From assembly GCF_001651805.1 (NCBI RefSeq), contig NZ_CP015839.1:1674001-1738000 (forward strand): a DNA stretch of 64,000 nt. The letters run 5' to 3'. The notes beneath the pieces are model-generated. The model was not told where the DNA came from. It was given only the letters and a program-made list of their open reading frames with translations, and searched no databases. Both the position numbers and the translations under genes were made by a program. This DNA comes from Marinobacterium aestuarii (GTDB taxonomy: Bacteria; Pseudomonadota; Gammaproteobacteria; Pseudomonadales; Balneatricaceae). Each line of letters opens with the position of its first letter. Position 1 is the stretch's first letter. Of this stretch, positions 47,908 to 56,094 are shown in pieces.

Positions 47908-48072
47908 CAGCCTGTCGGGCTTGGCCGATCGTAGCGAGGGAAAGACCGTTTTGAGGCAGTTTTTTAGCTCTTTTGAGGCAAATAGTGGTTCTATTTAACA
48001 AAAAAGAGGACAAAAAATGACCAAAGTCGGCTTTTCCGCAGTAGATCAGTGTTAAGTCCGACAGGCTGCTAG
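47904..48072. repeat. Palindromic MITE-like element (CTAGCAGCCTGTCGG type)
   Basis: A 169-bp element with 19-bp terminal inverted repeats, CTAGCAGCCTGTCGGGCTT and AAGTCCGACAGGCTGCTAG (18 of 19 complementary). The interior is AT-rich, with a direct repeat TTTTGAGGCA (47949, 47971), and has no coding capacity. I recall similar ends as dispersed repeats in other gammaproteobacteria. It lies between gor and modC and supplies the gor stop codon; the modC stop at 48086 lies 14 bp beyond. Confidence 0.75.
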
Positions 48073-48085
48073 TCTGCTGACCTGA

Positions 48086-49183
48086 TCAGGGCCGCCCTCC
48101 GTGGGCGGCCCAGTCTGTCTGATTCAGGCTAATCCCCTTGATCTGGGCAAAGACCTGATCACCGACACTCAACCCCAGCTCAGATGCGGCCCAGAGCGTG
48201 ATATGTGCCCACAGACGGTGGCTGCCAATGCGCAGCTGCACCGCCATCTGATGACCGCTGGCATCCGGCTGCAAGGCTTCGATGCACGCCGGCAGCACAT
48301 TGCGAATACTGCTGTGCTGCGCCCGCGTGCGCACAATGGAAATATCATTGGCACGAATGCGCAGTCGTACCTGTTGCCCCGCCGGCACCTCGATGCTGCG
48401 CACCCAGAGCGGCAAACCTTCCCCCAGTGACAGCTGCGTCATCTGCCACTTTGGCTCCTGGGACAGCGCCCTGGCGTTTAGTACGCTGCTCACCTCTTCT
48501 GCTGCAAACCAGGGGCGCATCTGCGCCGATCCCCATACTTCTTCCAGCGGCCCCTGCAGAGGGGCGCGGCCCTTGTCCAGCAAGACCAGGTGATCTGCCA
48601 GGCGCAGCACCTCATCCAGACTGTGGCTGACATAGAGGATTGGGAGTCGGATTTCGGCCGCCAGGCGCTCAAGATAGGGCATCAGCTCGCGTTTGCGCGG
48701 CAGGTCGAGGGAGGCCAGCGGCTCGTCCATCAGCAGCAGGCGTGGCTGGCTCAACAGGGCGCGACCTATGGCGACGCGCTGACGTTCACCGCCGGACAGG
48801 GTCGCCGGCGCTCGCTGCAGCAGCGGGCCTATGCCCAGCAGCTCGATTACATCGGCAAACTGTTGCGGGTCGGGCTTGCGCGATCCATAGCGCAGGTTGC
48901 CTTCCACGCTGTAATGCGGAAAGAGGCGGGCATCCTGAAACACGTAGCCGATCCTGCGCTGCTCCGGGCGCAGGTGAATATTGCGGCGGCTGTCGAACAG
49001 TACTTCGTCGCCCAGGGCGATACGGCCCCGGTCCGGGCGAACAAGGCCGCTGAGCATGTTGATCAGGGAGGTCTTGCCGGCGCCTGAGCGGCCAAAGATG
49101 GCGCTGATACCCTGCAGTGGCAGCTGGATATCCAGCTGCAGGTCGAGATCCCCCTGGCGCTTGCCGATACAGATACTCAGCAT
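48086..49183 (-). CDS. modC: Molybdate ABC transporter ATP-binding protein
   Basis: ATPase of the high-affinity molybdate importer, 365 residues from the ATG giving MLSICIGKRQGDLDLQLDI. Walker A is FGRSGAGKTSLINMLSG, the signature LSGGERQRVAIGRALL, and Walker B RLLLMDEPLASLD. A C-terminal MOP/TOBE domain (about residues 290-360) is typical of ModC and may bind oxyanion. The start overlaps the modB stop by seven bases (ATGCTGA). A longer in-frame start at 49270 lies deep in modB and is rejected. Confidence 0.95.
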   Translation of the reverse strand: MLSICIGKRQGDLDLQLDIQLPLQGISAIFGRSGAGKTSLINMLSGLVRPDRGRIALGDEVLFDSRRNIHLRPEQRRIGYVFQDARLFPHYSVEGNLRYGSRKPDPQQFADVIELLGIGPLLQRAPATLSGGERQRVAIGRALLSQPRLLLMDEPLASLDLPRKRELMPYLERLAAEIRLPILYVSHSLDEVLRLADHLVLLDKGRAPLQGPLEEVWGSAQMRPWFAAEEVSSVLNARALSQEPKWQMTQLSLGEGLPLWVRSIEVPAGQQVRLRIRANDISIVRTRAQHSSIRNVLPACIEALQPDASGHQMAVQLRIGSHRLWAHITLWAASELGLSVGDQVFAQIKGISLNQTDWAAHGGRP

Positions 49184-49869
49184 GTGCCCTCCAGCCGACG
49201 GCGGGTCAGGCGGGCCAGCCATTCGGAAAACAGCAGTGCGGCCAGTGCCACCACTATGGCGATTACGCACAGGCGGGCGGCTTCGGTTTCGGCGCCGGGG
49301 GTCTCGATAAAGCTGAACATGGCCAAGGGCAGGGTGCGGGTTTCACCGGGAATATTGGAGACGAAGGTGATGGTCGCGCCAAATTCGCCCAGGCAGCGGG
49401 CGAAGGCCAGCACGGTGCCGGCCAGAATACCGGGCAGTGTCAGGGGCAGGGTAATGGTGGCAAAGACACGCAGCCGACCAGCGCCCAGGGTGTGGGCGGC
49501 GTCTTCGAGGCGGCGGTCAACCGCCTCGAGTGACAGCCGGATGGCGCGTACCAGCAATGGGAAGGCTACCACGGCGGAGGCCAGCGCCGCGCCGCGCCAG
49601 CTGAAACTGAAGCTCAGGCCAAAACTCTCGTACAGCCAGCCCCCGATGAGGCCCTGGCGGCCCATGCCAATCAGCAGCAGATAGCCGATCACGACCGGTG
49701 GCAGCACCAGTGGCAGGTGAATCAGGCTATCCAGCAGGGCCTTGCCCGGAAAACGCCCGCGGGCCAGCAGCCAGGCCAGCAGAATGCCGGGCGGCAGGCT
49801 CCAGAGTACCGCGACGCTGGATATCTTCAGGCTGAGCATCAGTGCCTGCCATTCGTATTCGCTCAGCAT
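49177..49869 (-). CDS. modB: Molybdate ABC transporter permease
   Basis: Inner-membrane channel subunit, 230 residues with about five or six helices. It begins MLSEYEWQALMLSLKISSVAVLWSLPPGI. LPLVLPPVVIGYLLLIGMGRQG is the conserved ModB loop, and the ABC-permease coupling motif lies in EDAAHTLGAGRLRVFATITLPLTLPGILAG. The start codon directly abuts the modA stop (TAG then ATG), and the end overlaps modC. The three genes thus form one tight operon. Confidence 0.95.
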   Translation of the reverse strand: MLSEYEWQALMLSLKISSVAVLWSLPPGILLAWLLARGRFPGKALLDSLIHLPLVLPPVVIGYLLLIGMGRQGLIGGWLYESFGLSFSFSWRGAALASAVVAFPLLVRAIRLSLEAVDRRLEDAAHTLGAGRLRVFATITLPLTLPGILAGTVLAFARCLGEFGATITFVSNIPGETRTLPLAMFSFIETPGAETEAARLCVIAIVVALAALLFSEWLARLTRRRLEGTC

Positions 49870-50634
49870 CTAGCGGACCTCAAAGCCGTAGCGGCGAAAA
49901 ATGTCGGTGGCCTGAGGTGTGCTCAGGAATGCCAGCAGCTCGCGGGCGGCGGGTCTGTCTGCGCTGCGCACAATGGCGATTGGATAGTCGATGGGGCTGT
50001 GACTGCGGGCCGGGAACTCGGCCAGAACTCGCACCCTGGCGCTGGCGGCATCGCTGCCATAGACGATACCCAGCGGTGCTTCGCCGCGCTCGACCAGCGC
50101 CAGGGCGCCGCGCACATTGTTGGCCCGTGCCAGGCGCGGCTCGGCCACCGGCCAGAGCCCGAGCCACTGCAGTGCTTCTTTGGCATAACGCCCGGCAGGT
50201 ACATGATCGGGGTCGCCCAAGGCCAGGCGGCTGTCGCCCAGTGCGCCGGCCAGATTCCAGTCCTGATCCAGTTCAACCGGCACCAGGGCGCTATTAGTGC
50301 CTGTGACCAGCACCAGGCGGTTGCCGAGCAGAGTGCGACGGCTGTCATCGGCCAGTACGCCGGTCTCGGTCAGATAATCCATCCATTGCAGGTTGGCCGA
50401 GATATAAAGGTCCGCCGGCGCGCCCTGGGCGATCTGGCGGGCCAGTGTTGATGAAGACGCATAGTTGGCGATGACTCGGGTCGGGTGGGTCTCACCGAAG
50501 GCGGCAATAACCGCGTTCAAGGCATTGGTCAGGGACGCGGCCGCATAGATGCTGAGGGATTCTGCGCTGCGGGCGGGGAGGGATGCCAGGCTCAGCAGCA
50601 GGCTGAGCAGTACAGCGATGGGTTTCAGGCGCAT
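49870..50634 (-). CDS. modA: Molybdate-binding periplasmic protein
   Basis: Substrate-binding protein of the molybdate transporter, 254 residues. A Sec signal peptide runs to about residue 24 (MRLKPIAVLLSLLLSLASLPARSA). The mature part starts ESLSIYAAASLTNALNAV with the conserved oxyanion-binding serine region. ANYASSSTLARQIAQGAPADLYISA is the second binding segment, and LGDPDHVPAGRYAKEAL and GIVYGSDA complete the fold. In-frame starts farther upstream (50733) would bury the signal peptide, so I use 50634. The operon lies divergent to modE across a ModE box. Confidence 0.94.
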   Translation of the reverse strand: MRLKPIAVLLSLLLSLASLPARSAESLSIYAAASLTNALNAVIAAFGETHPTRVIANYASSSTLARQIAQGAPADLYISANLQWMDYLTETGVLADDSRRTLLGNRLVLVTGTNSALVPVELDQDWNLAGALGDSRLALGDPDHVPAGRYAKEALQWLGLWPVAEPRLARANNVRGALALVERGEAPLGIVYGSDAASARVRVLAEFPARSHSPIDYPIAIVRSADRPAARELLAFLSTPQATDIFRRYGFEVR

Positions 50635-50701
50635 GGTGGACTGTCCGGCAGAAAAAGGTGTGAGGACCTGGTGGCAGGCGCGGGGTTGGGGCATAGGGTA
50701 T

Positions 50702-50725
50702 CGATATATATCAAGGTATATAGCG
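50702..50725. promoter_or_regulatory. ModE-binding box in the modA-modE gap
   Basis: CGATATATA, six bases, TATATAGCG: an almost perfect palindrome of the type bound by molybdate-loaded ModE (CGxTATATA-N6-TATATAxCG). It lies 68 bp upstream of modA and 137 bp upstream of modE, so repression of modABC at high molybdate, and perhaps of modE, is expected. Confidence 0.85.
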
Positions 50726-50861
50726 CTGTGCAAGTGCGTCGCACTGCGGTGTGCTTTTTACGCGCGGCTGTTTGCCCTTGTTGCCATGGCTTGAGGTTTT
50801 GGCTGCGACGGGCACAATGGGCAGCCAGTGTATCGGTCAAGATGTGCTGAAATGGAGGCGT

Positions 50862-51647
50862 ATGGAACTTGAGGTCGTATTGACCCTGCTGCAGGACAGC
50901 AAGCTGCTGGCAAACCCCAAGCGTATCGCCCTGTTGCGTCAGATCGGGGTCACGGGGTCTATCAGTCAGGGCGCGAAACTGGCGGGGCTGAGCTACAAGG
51001 CTGCCTGGGATGCGGTTAAGGAGATGAATCAGCGCAGTCCCGAGGTGCTGGTCGAATCCGCCGTGGGTGGGCGCGGTGGCGGTGGGGCCGCGCTGACCCG
51101 CCGTGGCGCCCGTTTTGTGCAGCTGTATGAGTTGCTGGAGCAGGTGCAGGGACAGGCGCTGGTGGCGCTGGAAGACGACAGCATCCCGCTGCACAGTCTG
51201 CTGGGGGTCATGGCGCGGATGTCGCTGCAAACCAGCGCCCGCAATCAGTTTTTTGGTGTGGTCGAGCGTATTGAGTCGATGGGTCCCGATGAGCGTATTT
51301 TCACAGCCCTGGCCGATGGCACCCTGCTCTGCGCGAGTATTACCCGGCGCAGCCGCGAACGTCTGGCACTGTTGCCAGGCAAGGATGTGCTCTTGTTGCT
51401 CAAGGCCCCGGCCATCGAACTGATTACAGACGCAGCGCAACTCTCTGATCCTGGGTTGAATCGGCTTGAAGGCAGGCTCTTGGGGCTGGAAGACTGTGGC
51501 CAGAGTATTGAGCTGCAGGTGCGTCTCAAGGGCGGCGACGAGGCCTGTGCCCTGGTGTCGCGTGATCAGGCCAGGGGGCTCTTGCCCGGGGACACTGTGC
51601 GCTTGCGCTTTGCACCGGAGCAGGCGCTGGTGGCCGCGCTGACCTGA
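50862..51647 (+). CDS. modE: Molybdate-responsive transcriptional regulator ModE
   Basis: A 261-residue regulator from the ATG preceded by GGAGG (MELEVVLTLLQDSKLLANPK). The N-terminal winged helix includes RIALLRQIGVTGSISQGAKLAGLSYKAAWDAVKEMNQ, the classical ModE HTH. The GGRGGGGAALTRRGARFVQLY segment is the ModE linker. Two MOP domains follow (TSARNQFFGVVERIE and later GKDVLLLLKAPAIELI), forming the di-MOP molybdate sensor. Divergent from modABC with a ModE box between them. Confidence 0.94.
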   Translation: MELEVVLTLLQDSKLLANPKRIALLRQIGVTGSISQGAKLAGLSYKAAWDAVKEMNQRSPEVLVESAVGGRGGGGAALTRRGARFVQLYELLEQVQGQALVALEDDSIPLHSLLGVMARMSLQTSARNQFFGVVERIESMGPDERIFTALADGTLLCASITRRSRERLALLPGKDVLLLLKAPAIELITDAAQLSDPGLNRLEGRLLGLEDCGQSIELQVRLKGGDEACALVSRDQARGLLPGDTVRLRFAPEQALVAALT

Positions 51648-51850
51648 CCGGCCTTGAACTGTACTCAGTGGGTGGTGGGCCAGGGCGCCTGCATTGAGCA
51701 CGATTCTATTAAGCCGTGCCGAATGTAGTGCAGGCTTTTAGTTGCCCGCTTTGGGCCTGCCCGGCAGCGGGCTGTTATCAGGCGGGAGTTTCCGGTATCG
51801 TTGCCGCACACTTTGTGCATCGAATTGAATGGCCTGAGACTGAAAAAAGC

Positions 51851-53044
51851 ATGATCATCCAACCGAAAATCCGCGGCTTCATCTGTACTACCACCCATCC
51901 CACAGGATGTGCCCAGAACGTGCGCGAGCAGATCGAATATACCCGCCAGCAGGGCACTGTTGAAAATGGTCCCAAACGTGTGCTGGTGATAGGCGCGTCC
52001 AGCGGTTATGGACTGTCATCCCGTATCGCGGCGGCCTTTGGTTCGGGCGCCGCCACCATTGGTGTATTTTTTGAAAAGCCGGCGACAGAACGCAAGACCG
52101 GCACAGCCGGCTGGTACAATTCGGCTGCTTTCGAGCAAGAGGCGCATGCTGCCGGCCTTTACGCCAAGAGCCTGAACGGTGATGCCTTCTCCCATGACGC
52201 CAAGCAGAAGGTTGTGGAGCTGATTCAGCAGGATCTGGGGCAGATTGATCTGGTGGTTTACTCCCTGGCATCGCCTGTGCGCAAAATGCCGGATAGCGGT
52301 GAAGTGGTGCGCTCGGTGCTCAAGCCCATCGGCGAGACCTACCGTTCAACCGCTATCGATACCAACCGCGACTGCATCATCGAGGCTGAAGTTGAGCCTG
52401 CGACAGAGGAAGAAGTGGCCAACACCGTCACCGTCATGGGCGGTGAAGACTGGGAACTCTGGCTGCATGCGCTGAGCGATGCCGGCGTGCTGGCAGAAGG
52501 CTGCAAGTCGGTAGCGTACAGTTATATAGGTACCGATATCACCTGGCCGATATATTGGGATGGCGCCCTGGGCAAGGCCAAGCAGGATCTTGATCGCGCC
52601 GCAACGGCACTCAACGGCCTGCTGGCAGCCAAAGGCGGTCAGGCCAATGTGGCGGTGCTTAAGTCCGTCGTGACTCAGGCCAGTTCTGCCATTCCGGTCA
52701 TGCCGCTGTACCTGTCCATGGTGTTCCGCATCATGAAGGCACATGGCGTCCACGAAGGCTGCATGGAGCAGGTAGCGCGTCTGTTCACTACGGGTCTGTG
52801 CGGTGGCAGTGCCAAGATGGATGAGGGCAACCGTTTCCGCCTGGATGACTGGGAGCTGCGCGATGATATTCAGAGCGAATGCCGCGCCCTCTGGCCCCAG
52901 GTCACCACCGAGAACCTGTTTGATCTCACCGACTACGCCGCCTACAAGGCCGAGTTCCTGAAACTGTTCGGCTTCGGTTTGGATGCGGTGGATTACACCG
53001 CCGATGTGGACCCTCAGGTTCCCTTCGACGTTATCGATATCTGA
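51851..53044 (+). CDS. fabV: Enoyl-ACP reductase FabV
   Basis: NADH-dependent trans-2-enoyl-ACP reductase, final step of each fatty-acid elongation cycle. The 397-residue protein starts [20 protein letters not shown], the FabV family N-terminus; the longer frame to 51716 is not conserved. The nucleotide fold [21 protein letters not shown] and the segment [18 protein letters not shown] are diagnostic. The catalytic tyrosine and lysine lie in [21 protein letters not shown]. FabV enzymes are generally resistant to triclosan (known). The gene is monocistronic with a hairpin after it. No fabI is in the window. Confidence 0.95.
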   Translation: MIIQPKIRGFICTTTHPTGCAQNVREQIEYTRQQGTVENGPKRVLVIGASSGYGLSSRIAAAFGSGAATIGVFFEKPATERKTGTAGWYNSAAFEQEAHAAGLYAKSLNGDAFSHDAKQKVVELIQQDLGQIDLVVYSLASPVRKMPDSGEVVRSVLKPIGETYRSTAIDTNRDCIIEAEVEPATEEEVANTVTVMGGEDWELWLHALSDAGVLAEGCKSVAYSYIGTDITWPIYWDGALGKAKQDLDRAATALNGLLAAKGGQANVAVLKSVVTQASSAIPVMPLYLSMVFRIMKAHGVHEGCMEQVARLFTTGLCGGSAKMDEGNRFRLDDWELRDDIQSECRALWPQVTTENLFDLTDYAAYKAEFLKLFGFGLDAVDYTADVDPQVPFDVIDI

Positions 53045-53068
53045 ACGATAACGTCTGAGATTGCTTCA

Positions 53069-53094
53069 CACACCAGGCCTTGCAGTCTGGTGTG
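53069..53094 (+). terminator. Hairpin after fabV
   Basis: Perfect 8-bp stem CACACCAG/CTGGTGTG with a 10-base loop; no T-tract, so termination would be weak. Confidence 0.45.
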
Positions 53095-53200
53095 CTAAGC
53101 AGTGATACGAATGTAAGATGGCAGGGATGCCACCGTTGGGCGCACCATTGGAGTGCGCCTGCTATTCTGCGTAGGCAGTGAATTTAAAGGGACTTTCAGG

Positions 53201-53770
53201 ATGAAGCGGATCTTTGCTGGTACTCGTCTGAGCCAATGTATCCTGGTCGCAGCAGGGTTGCTGCTGGCGGGCTGTTCAGGGGTGCAGCATCAGGGTGTCG
53301 GGTCGGCGCAGGACGGCGCGCCGGGTGGCAAGCAGCATATGGCTGAGGTCAGCGCTGCGGCTTCTGATGCAAGAGTGGCGGTACCCAGCCTTGCCGGCAC
53401 CCGCTGGCAGGTAAGGCGGGTGGCTGATCAGCCGGTACCCGCATCGATCAATTCCACCGTTCAGTTTGATGATCAGGGGCATGTCTTCGGCTCTGCCGGC
53501 TGCAACCGGTTCACCGGTACCTATGCGCTGGACAGCGGTGGCTTGCGGGTCGAGCGTCTGGCCACGACCCGCAAACTCTGTTTCTCTGCCATCATGTACC
53601 AGGAAGAGGCGTTACTGCGCGTGCTGCGCGGTGCCGAGCGTGTCTATCTGCTGGCGGATGAGCTGATTCTGGAGTCGGCCCGCGAGCGGGGCCTCAGTCG
53701 CATGATTCCTCTGCCGGAGGCGGCTGTGTCGCCGCACACAACCCGCCCTGATTCAGGCATTGATGCCTGA
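53201..53770 (+). CDS. META-domain lipoprotein (HslJ-like)
   Basis: A 189-residue lipoprotein with lipobox LLLAGCSG at about residues 19-26. A low-complexity linker leads to a META domain (LAGTRWQVRRVADQPVP, then GHVFGSAGCNRFTGTYALDSGGLRVERLATTRKLC), the fold seen in HslJ and related outer-membrane proteins; a link to stress or novobiocin resistance is known only for HslJ itself. ATG at 53201 gives a proper signal peptide. Its last six codons (SGIDA then stop) lie in an 18-bp palindrome that also ends the convergent LysR gene, the two overlapping by 18 bp. Confidence 0.82.
   Translation: MKRIFAGTRLSQCILVAAGLLLAGCSGVQHQGVGSAQDGAPGGKQHMAEVSAAASDARVAVPSLAGTRWQVRRVADQPVPASINSTVQFDDQGHVFGSAGCNRFTGTYALDSGGLRVERLATTRKLCFSAIMYQEEALLRVLRGAERVYLLADELILESARERGLSRMIPLPEAAVSPHTTRPDSGIDA
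53753..53770. other. Palindrome forming both stop codons of convergent genes
   Basis: TCAGGCAT-TG-ATGCCTGA. On the plus strand it encodes SGIDA-stop of the META lipoprotein; on the minus strand SGINA-stop of the LysR regulator. Confidence 0.75.
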
Positions 53771-54796
53771 CATGGGCGCGTCATGGGTGATCGCTTCGAT
53801 CACCCAGTCGTGGAACGCTTTCATGCCGTAACTCAGCGCGCGGCCCTTGGGGTACACCAGGAAAAAGGCATTGCCGCTGTCCAGCACCAGGTCGAAAGGC
53901 TTGGCCAGCTGGCCGTAGCGTACTTCTCGCTCCACCAGTTTTTCATCACCCAGGGCAATGCCCACGCCCTCCATCGCGGCCGACATGGCCAGGGATGTGC
54001 TTGAGAATGTCATGACACGGCCAATGTCGGTGCTGCTGACGCCGGCCTGGCGCAGAATGCGCGGCCATTCGTCGGGCCTGTCGGCGACTCTGATCAGGGT
54101 GTGGCGCTTGAGGTCTTCGGGGGTGTTGAGGGGCTTGGCGCCGGTGAGCAGCGCAGGGCTGCAGACCGGTACCAGACGGACATTGAGCAGGTGGGTGCTT
54201 TCGACATCGCGCCAGCCGCCACGGCCAAAGTTGACCGCCATGTCGGTATCGGAGTGATCAAAGTCGATCGGGCCGTAGGCTGCGCTCAGGCGCAGCTCGA
54301 CATCGGGGTATTCGGTTTGAAACTGACCAATGCGGGGCACCAGCCAGCGGGTCAGAAAGGCGGGAGCCACGCTGATGGTGACCGCTACCGAGTTGGGCGA
54401 GGCCATCAGGCGCCGGGTGGCACTGTCGATTTCATCCAGCGCCAGCTGCACCGAGGCCAGGTAGCGCTCGCCTGCACTGGTAAGGCTGACTCTGCGTTTC
54501 TCGCGCAGGAACAGGCGTACCTCCAGAAAGTCCTCCAGCGTTTTGACCTGGTGACTGACGGCGGAGGGGGTGACATAGAGTTCATCGGCCGCCTTGTTGA
54601 AGCTGCCGTGGCGCGCAGCGGCTTCAAAGCTGCGCAGTGCATTGAGTGGTGGCAGACGACGGATGGTATCTCTCCCTGTCAGGTCGCGCTCAAGGCGCGA
54701 ATATCGAGCCCCAGTATAGCGCCACCGGGGTGAAGCGTTAATGTCTTTGTCCCGTTGAGTCTCAAAGCCGCCTGGCGGTGGTTGCCAGTGATGCAA
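53753..54796 (-). CDS. LysR-family transcriptional regulator, GcvA-like
   Basis: A LysR regulator. The winged helix is RRLPPLNALRSFEAAARHGSFNKAADELYVTPSAVSHQVKTLEDFL, the GcvA/AmpR-type N-terminus, and the C-terminal type 2 periplasmic-binding domain runs to the end (DTDMAVNFGRGGWRDVES). The given coordinates use the only canonical start, ATG at 54796, which adds about 44 unusual residues. Family alignment puts the true start at codon 45, an ATC (54664-54662) that has a good Shine-Dalgarno GGGAGAG, so an atypical ATC start or a local sequence error is possible. The target genes are unknown. The gene end overlaps the META lipoprotein by 18 bp. Confidence 0.88.
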   Translation of the reverse strand: MHHWQPPPGGFETQRDKDINASPRWRYTGARYSRLERDLTGRDTIRRLPPLNALRSFEAAARHGSFNKAADELYVTPSAVSHQVKTLEDFLEVRLFLREKRRVSLTSAGERYLASVQLALDEIDSATRRLMASPNSVAVTISVAPAFLTRWLVPRIGQFQTEYPDVELRLSAAYGPIDFDHSDTDMAVNFGRGGWRDVESTHLLNVRLVPVCSPALLTGAKPLNTPEDLKRHTLIRVADRPDEWPRILRQAGVSSTDIGRVMTFSSTSLAMSAAMEGVGIALGDEKLVEREVRYGQLAKPFDLVLDSGNAFFLVYPKGRALSYGMKAFHDWVIEAITHDAPMSGINA

Positions 54797-54977
54797 AAGT
54801 CATCTAGTTTCTTGGCGAGGGGTGTCGGTTTGTGACGTGGGGCCCGCGCGGGTGTTGCGCCCGTGGTAGCAGGTGCGGTTTGCTTTTGCTGCATTGCCTA
54901 CTGTACGGGAATAGGTGAATCGTTCTATGCTGAGCTGCACCCATTTTCAAAGAATAATCCTAATGCGAGAGTTGCCT

Positions 54978-55223
54978 ATGCCATATTCGCCTGAAATGAT
55001 TGAAGAGCTGAACATGCTGAGTCGCTTCAATCTGATGACAACCCAGGAAGGTCTCAAGGTACACCACGATGCTGAAGTCGCGGTGGTTTCTGCCACCGCT
55101 CGGCTGTTTGAAAAAGGCCTGATCACCCAGGCTGATGGCGGTTACCTGACCGATCTCGGTCGCGAAGCGGCTGAACATGCCCAGTCGGCGCTGATGATCC
55201 TGCAGTCGCCACCCTGTAACTGA
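54978..55223 (+). CDS. TIGR02647 family small protein
   Basis: An 81-residue protein, MPYSPEMIEELNMLSRFNL then TTQEGLKVHHDAEVAVVSATARLFEKGLITQADGGYLTDLGREAAEHAQ, which I recognise as TIGR02647 by the TQEGxKVHHDA and KGLITQxDGGYLTDLG segments. The latter resembles a helix-wing end, and some members are labelled DNA-binding, but the function is not established. The start at 54978 agrees with family N-termini; the longer frame from 54915 does not. Confidence 0.82.
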   Translation: MPYSPEMIEELNMLSRFNLMTTQEGLKVHHDAEVAVVSATARLFEKGLITQADGGYLTDLGREAAEHAQSALMILQSPPCN

Positions 55224-55356
55224 AATTTGAGTCGCCGGGGGTAACGCTCCCGGCGGACGCTGCATGGAGGGTGAATATTTGCTTTGAAGTTTTGTGCACC
55301 TGCGGCACAATAAACAGCGTGAGCCAGAAATGCTGCCTAGAATGGGAGTCACCATT

Positions 55357-55542
55357 ATGGAAACCAAGCTTAAAACCCATCCTAAATTCGTTGAAGCCAT
55401 GCAGAAGCTGTCTGTGATGACCGAAGAGGAGCGTCTGTCTGAAGAGAACAGGGCATTGTTTGATCAGGCGATCCGTTATGCTCCACTGGATATTCAACCC
55501 AAACTTGCAGCGATTCAAAGAAAGTACGAAGCGCTTCACTAG
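55357..55542 (+). CDS. Small hypothetical protein
   Basis: A 61-residue helical protein (METKLKTHPKFVEAMQKLSV, then EEERLSEENRALFDQAIRYAPLDIQPKLAAIQRKYEALH). No signal peptide or known motif. A GGGAGT lies about eight bases before the ATG, and codon usage matches the neighbours, so it is probably real. It follows the TIGR02647 gene by 133 bp. Confidence 0.55.
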   Translation: METKLKTHPKFVEAMQKLSVMTEEERLSEENRALFDQAIRYAPLDIQPKLAAIQRKYEALH

Positions 55543-56094
55543 TATTAGCCGTTTACAGCTGATCACGGGCCACCTCAGGGTGGCCCGTTGCATTTGTAGT
55601 CCAGAATTTTACCTTTATAAGTAATGCAGCGTTGTTTCCGTACTGTGGAGCTGCGCGGCCTCCTGTCTTTAGTCCCAAGCCCAATGGATGATTATCCTGA
55701 TTTGATGCCGCTGGCGGTGAATCCGCTTGGCAGGCCAGGCGGCGCTCTACCGGGCGCTCTGGTGTTTGGGCGGCAGGGTGCTTGAGGTGCTGCAAGCGCA
55801 TGGTGGGGCAGGGCCGAAAGATATTTTATGCAGGAGGGGCTCGACCTGAGTGTCGCAATTGGGCATATTGGGCGCGTTTTGAGGTGCTTGCTCCTTTATC
55901 CGCGACCGTGTCTGCCAGATGTCTCTGCAGCGGTGGTATTCAGTTGATGCCGGCCTCCTGGTTCTGTGCCAGGAAGCGATTGGCTGTTCATCATGCCCAG
56001 TGTTGGCAATCCGGCCCGTTTGATACGGGGCCAGTGAACTGCCAATTTTTTGTCCCCCTGCGGGACAACCCAAACCTGGGGAGTGAACCACTCC
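55543..56094. other. Intergenic region upstream of nhaD
   Basis: A 552-bp gap. A perfect 9-bp hairpin (CGGGCCACC/GGTGGCCCG, 55566-55587) just after the small hypothetical gene may act as its terminator although the T-tract is weak. I see no convincing gene in the rest; the open frames lack family features and good ribosome-binding sites. Confidence 0.5.
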
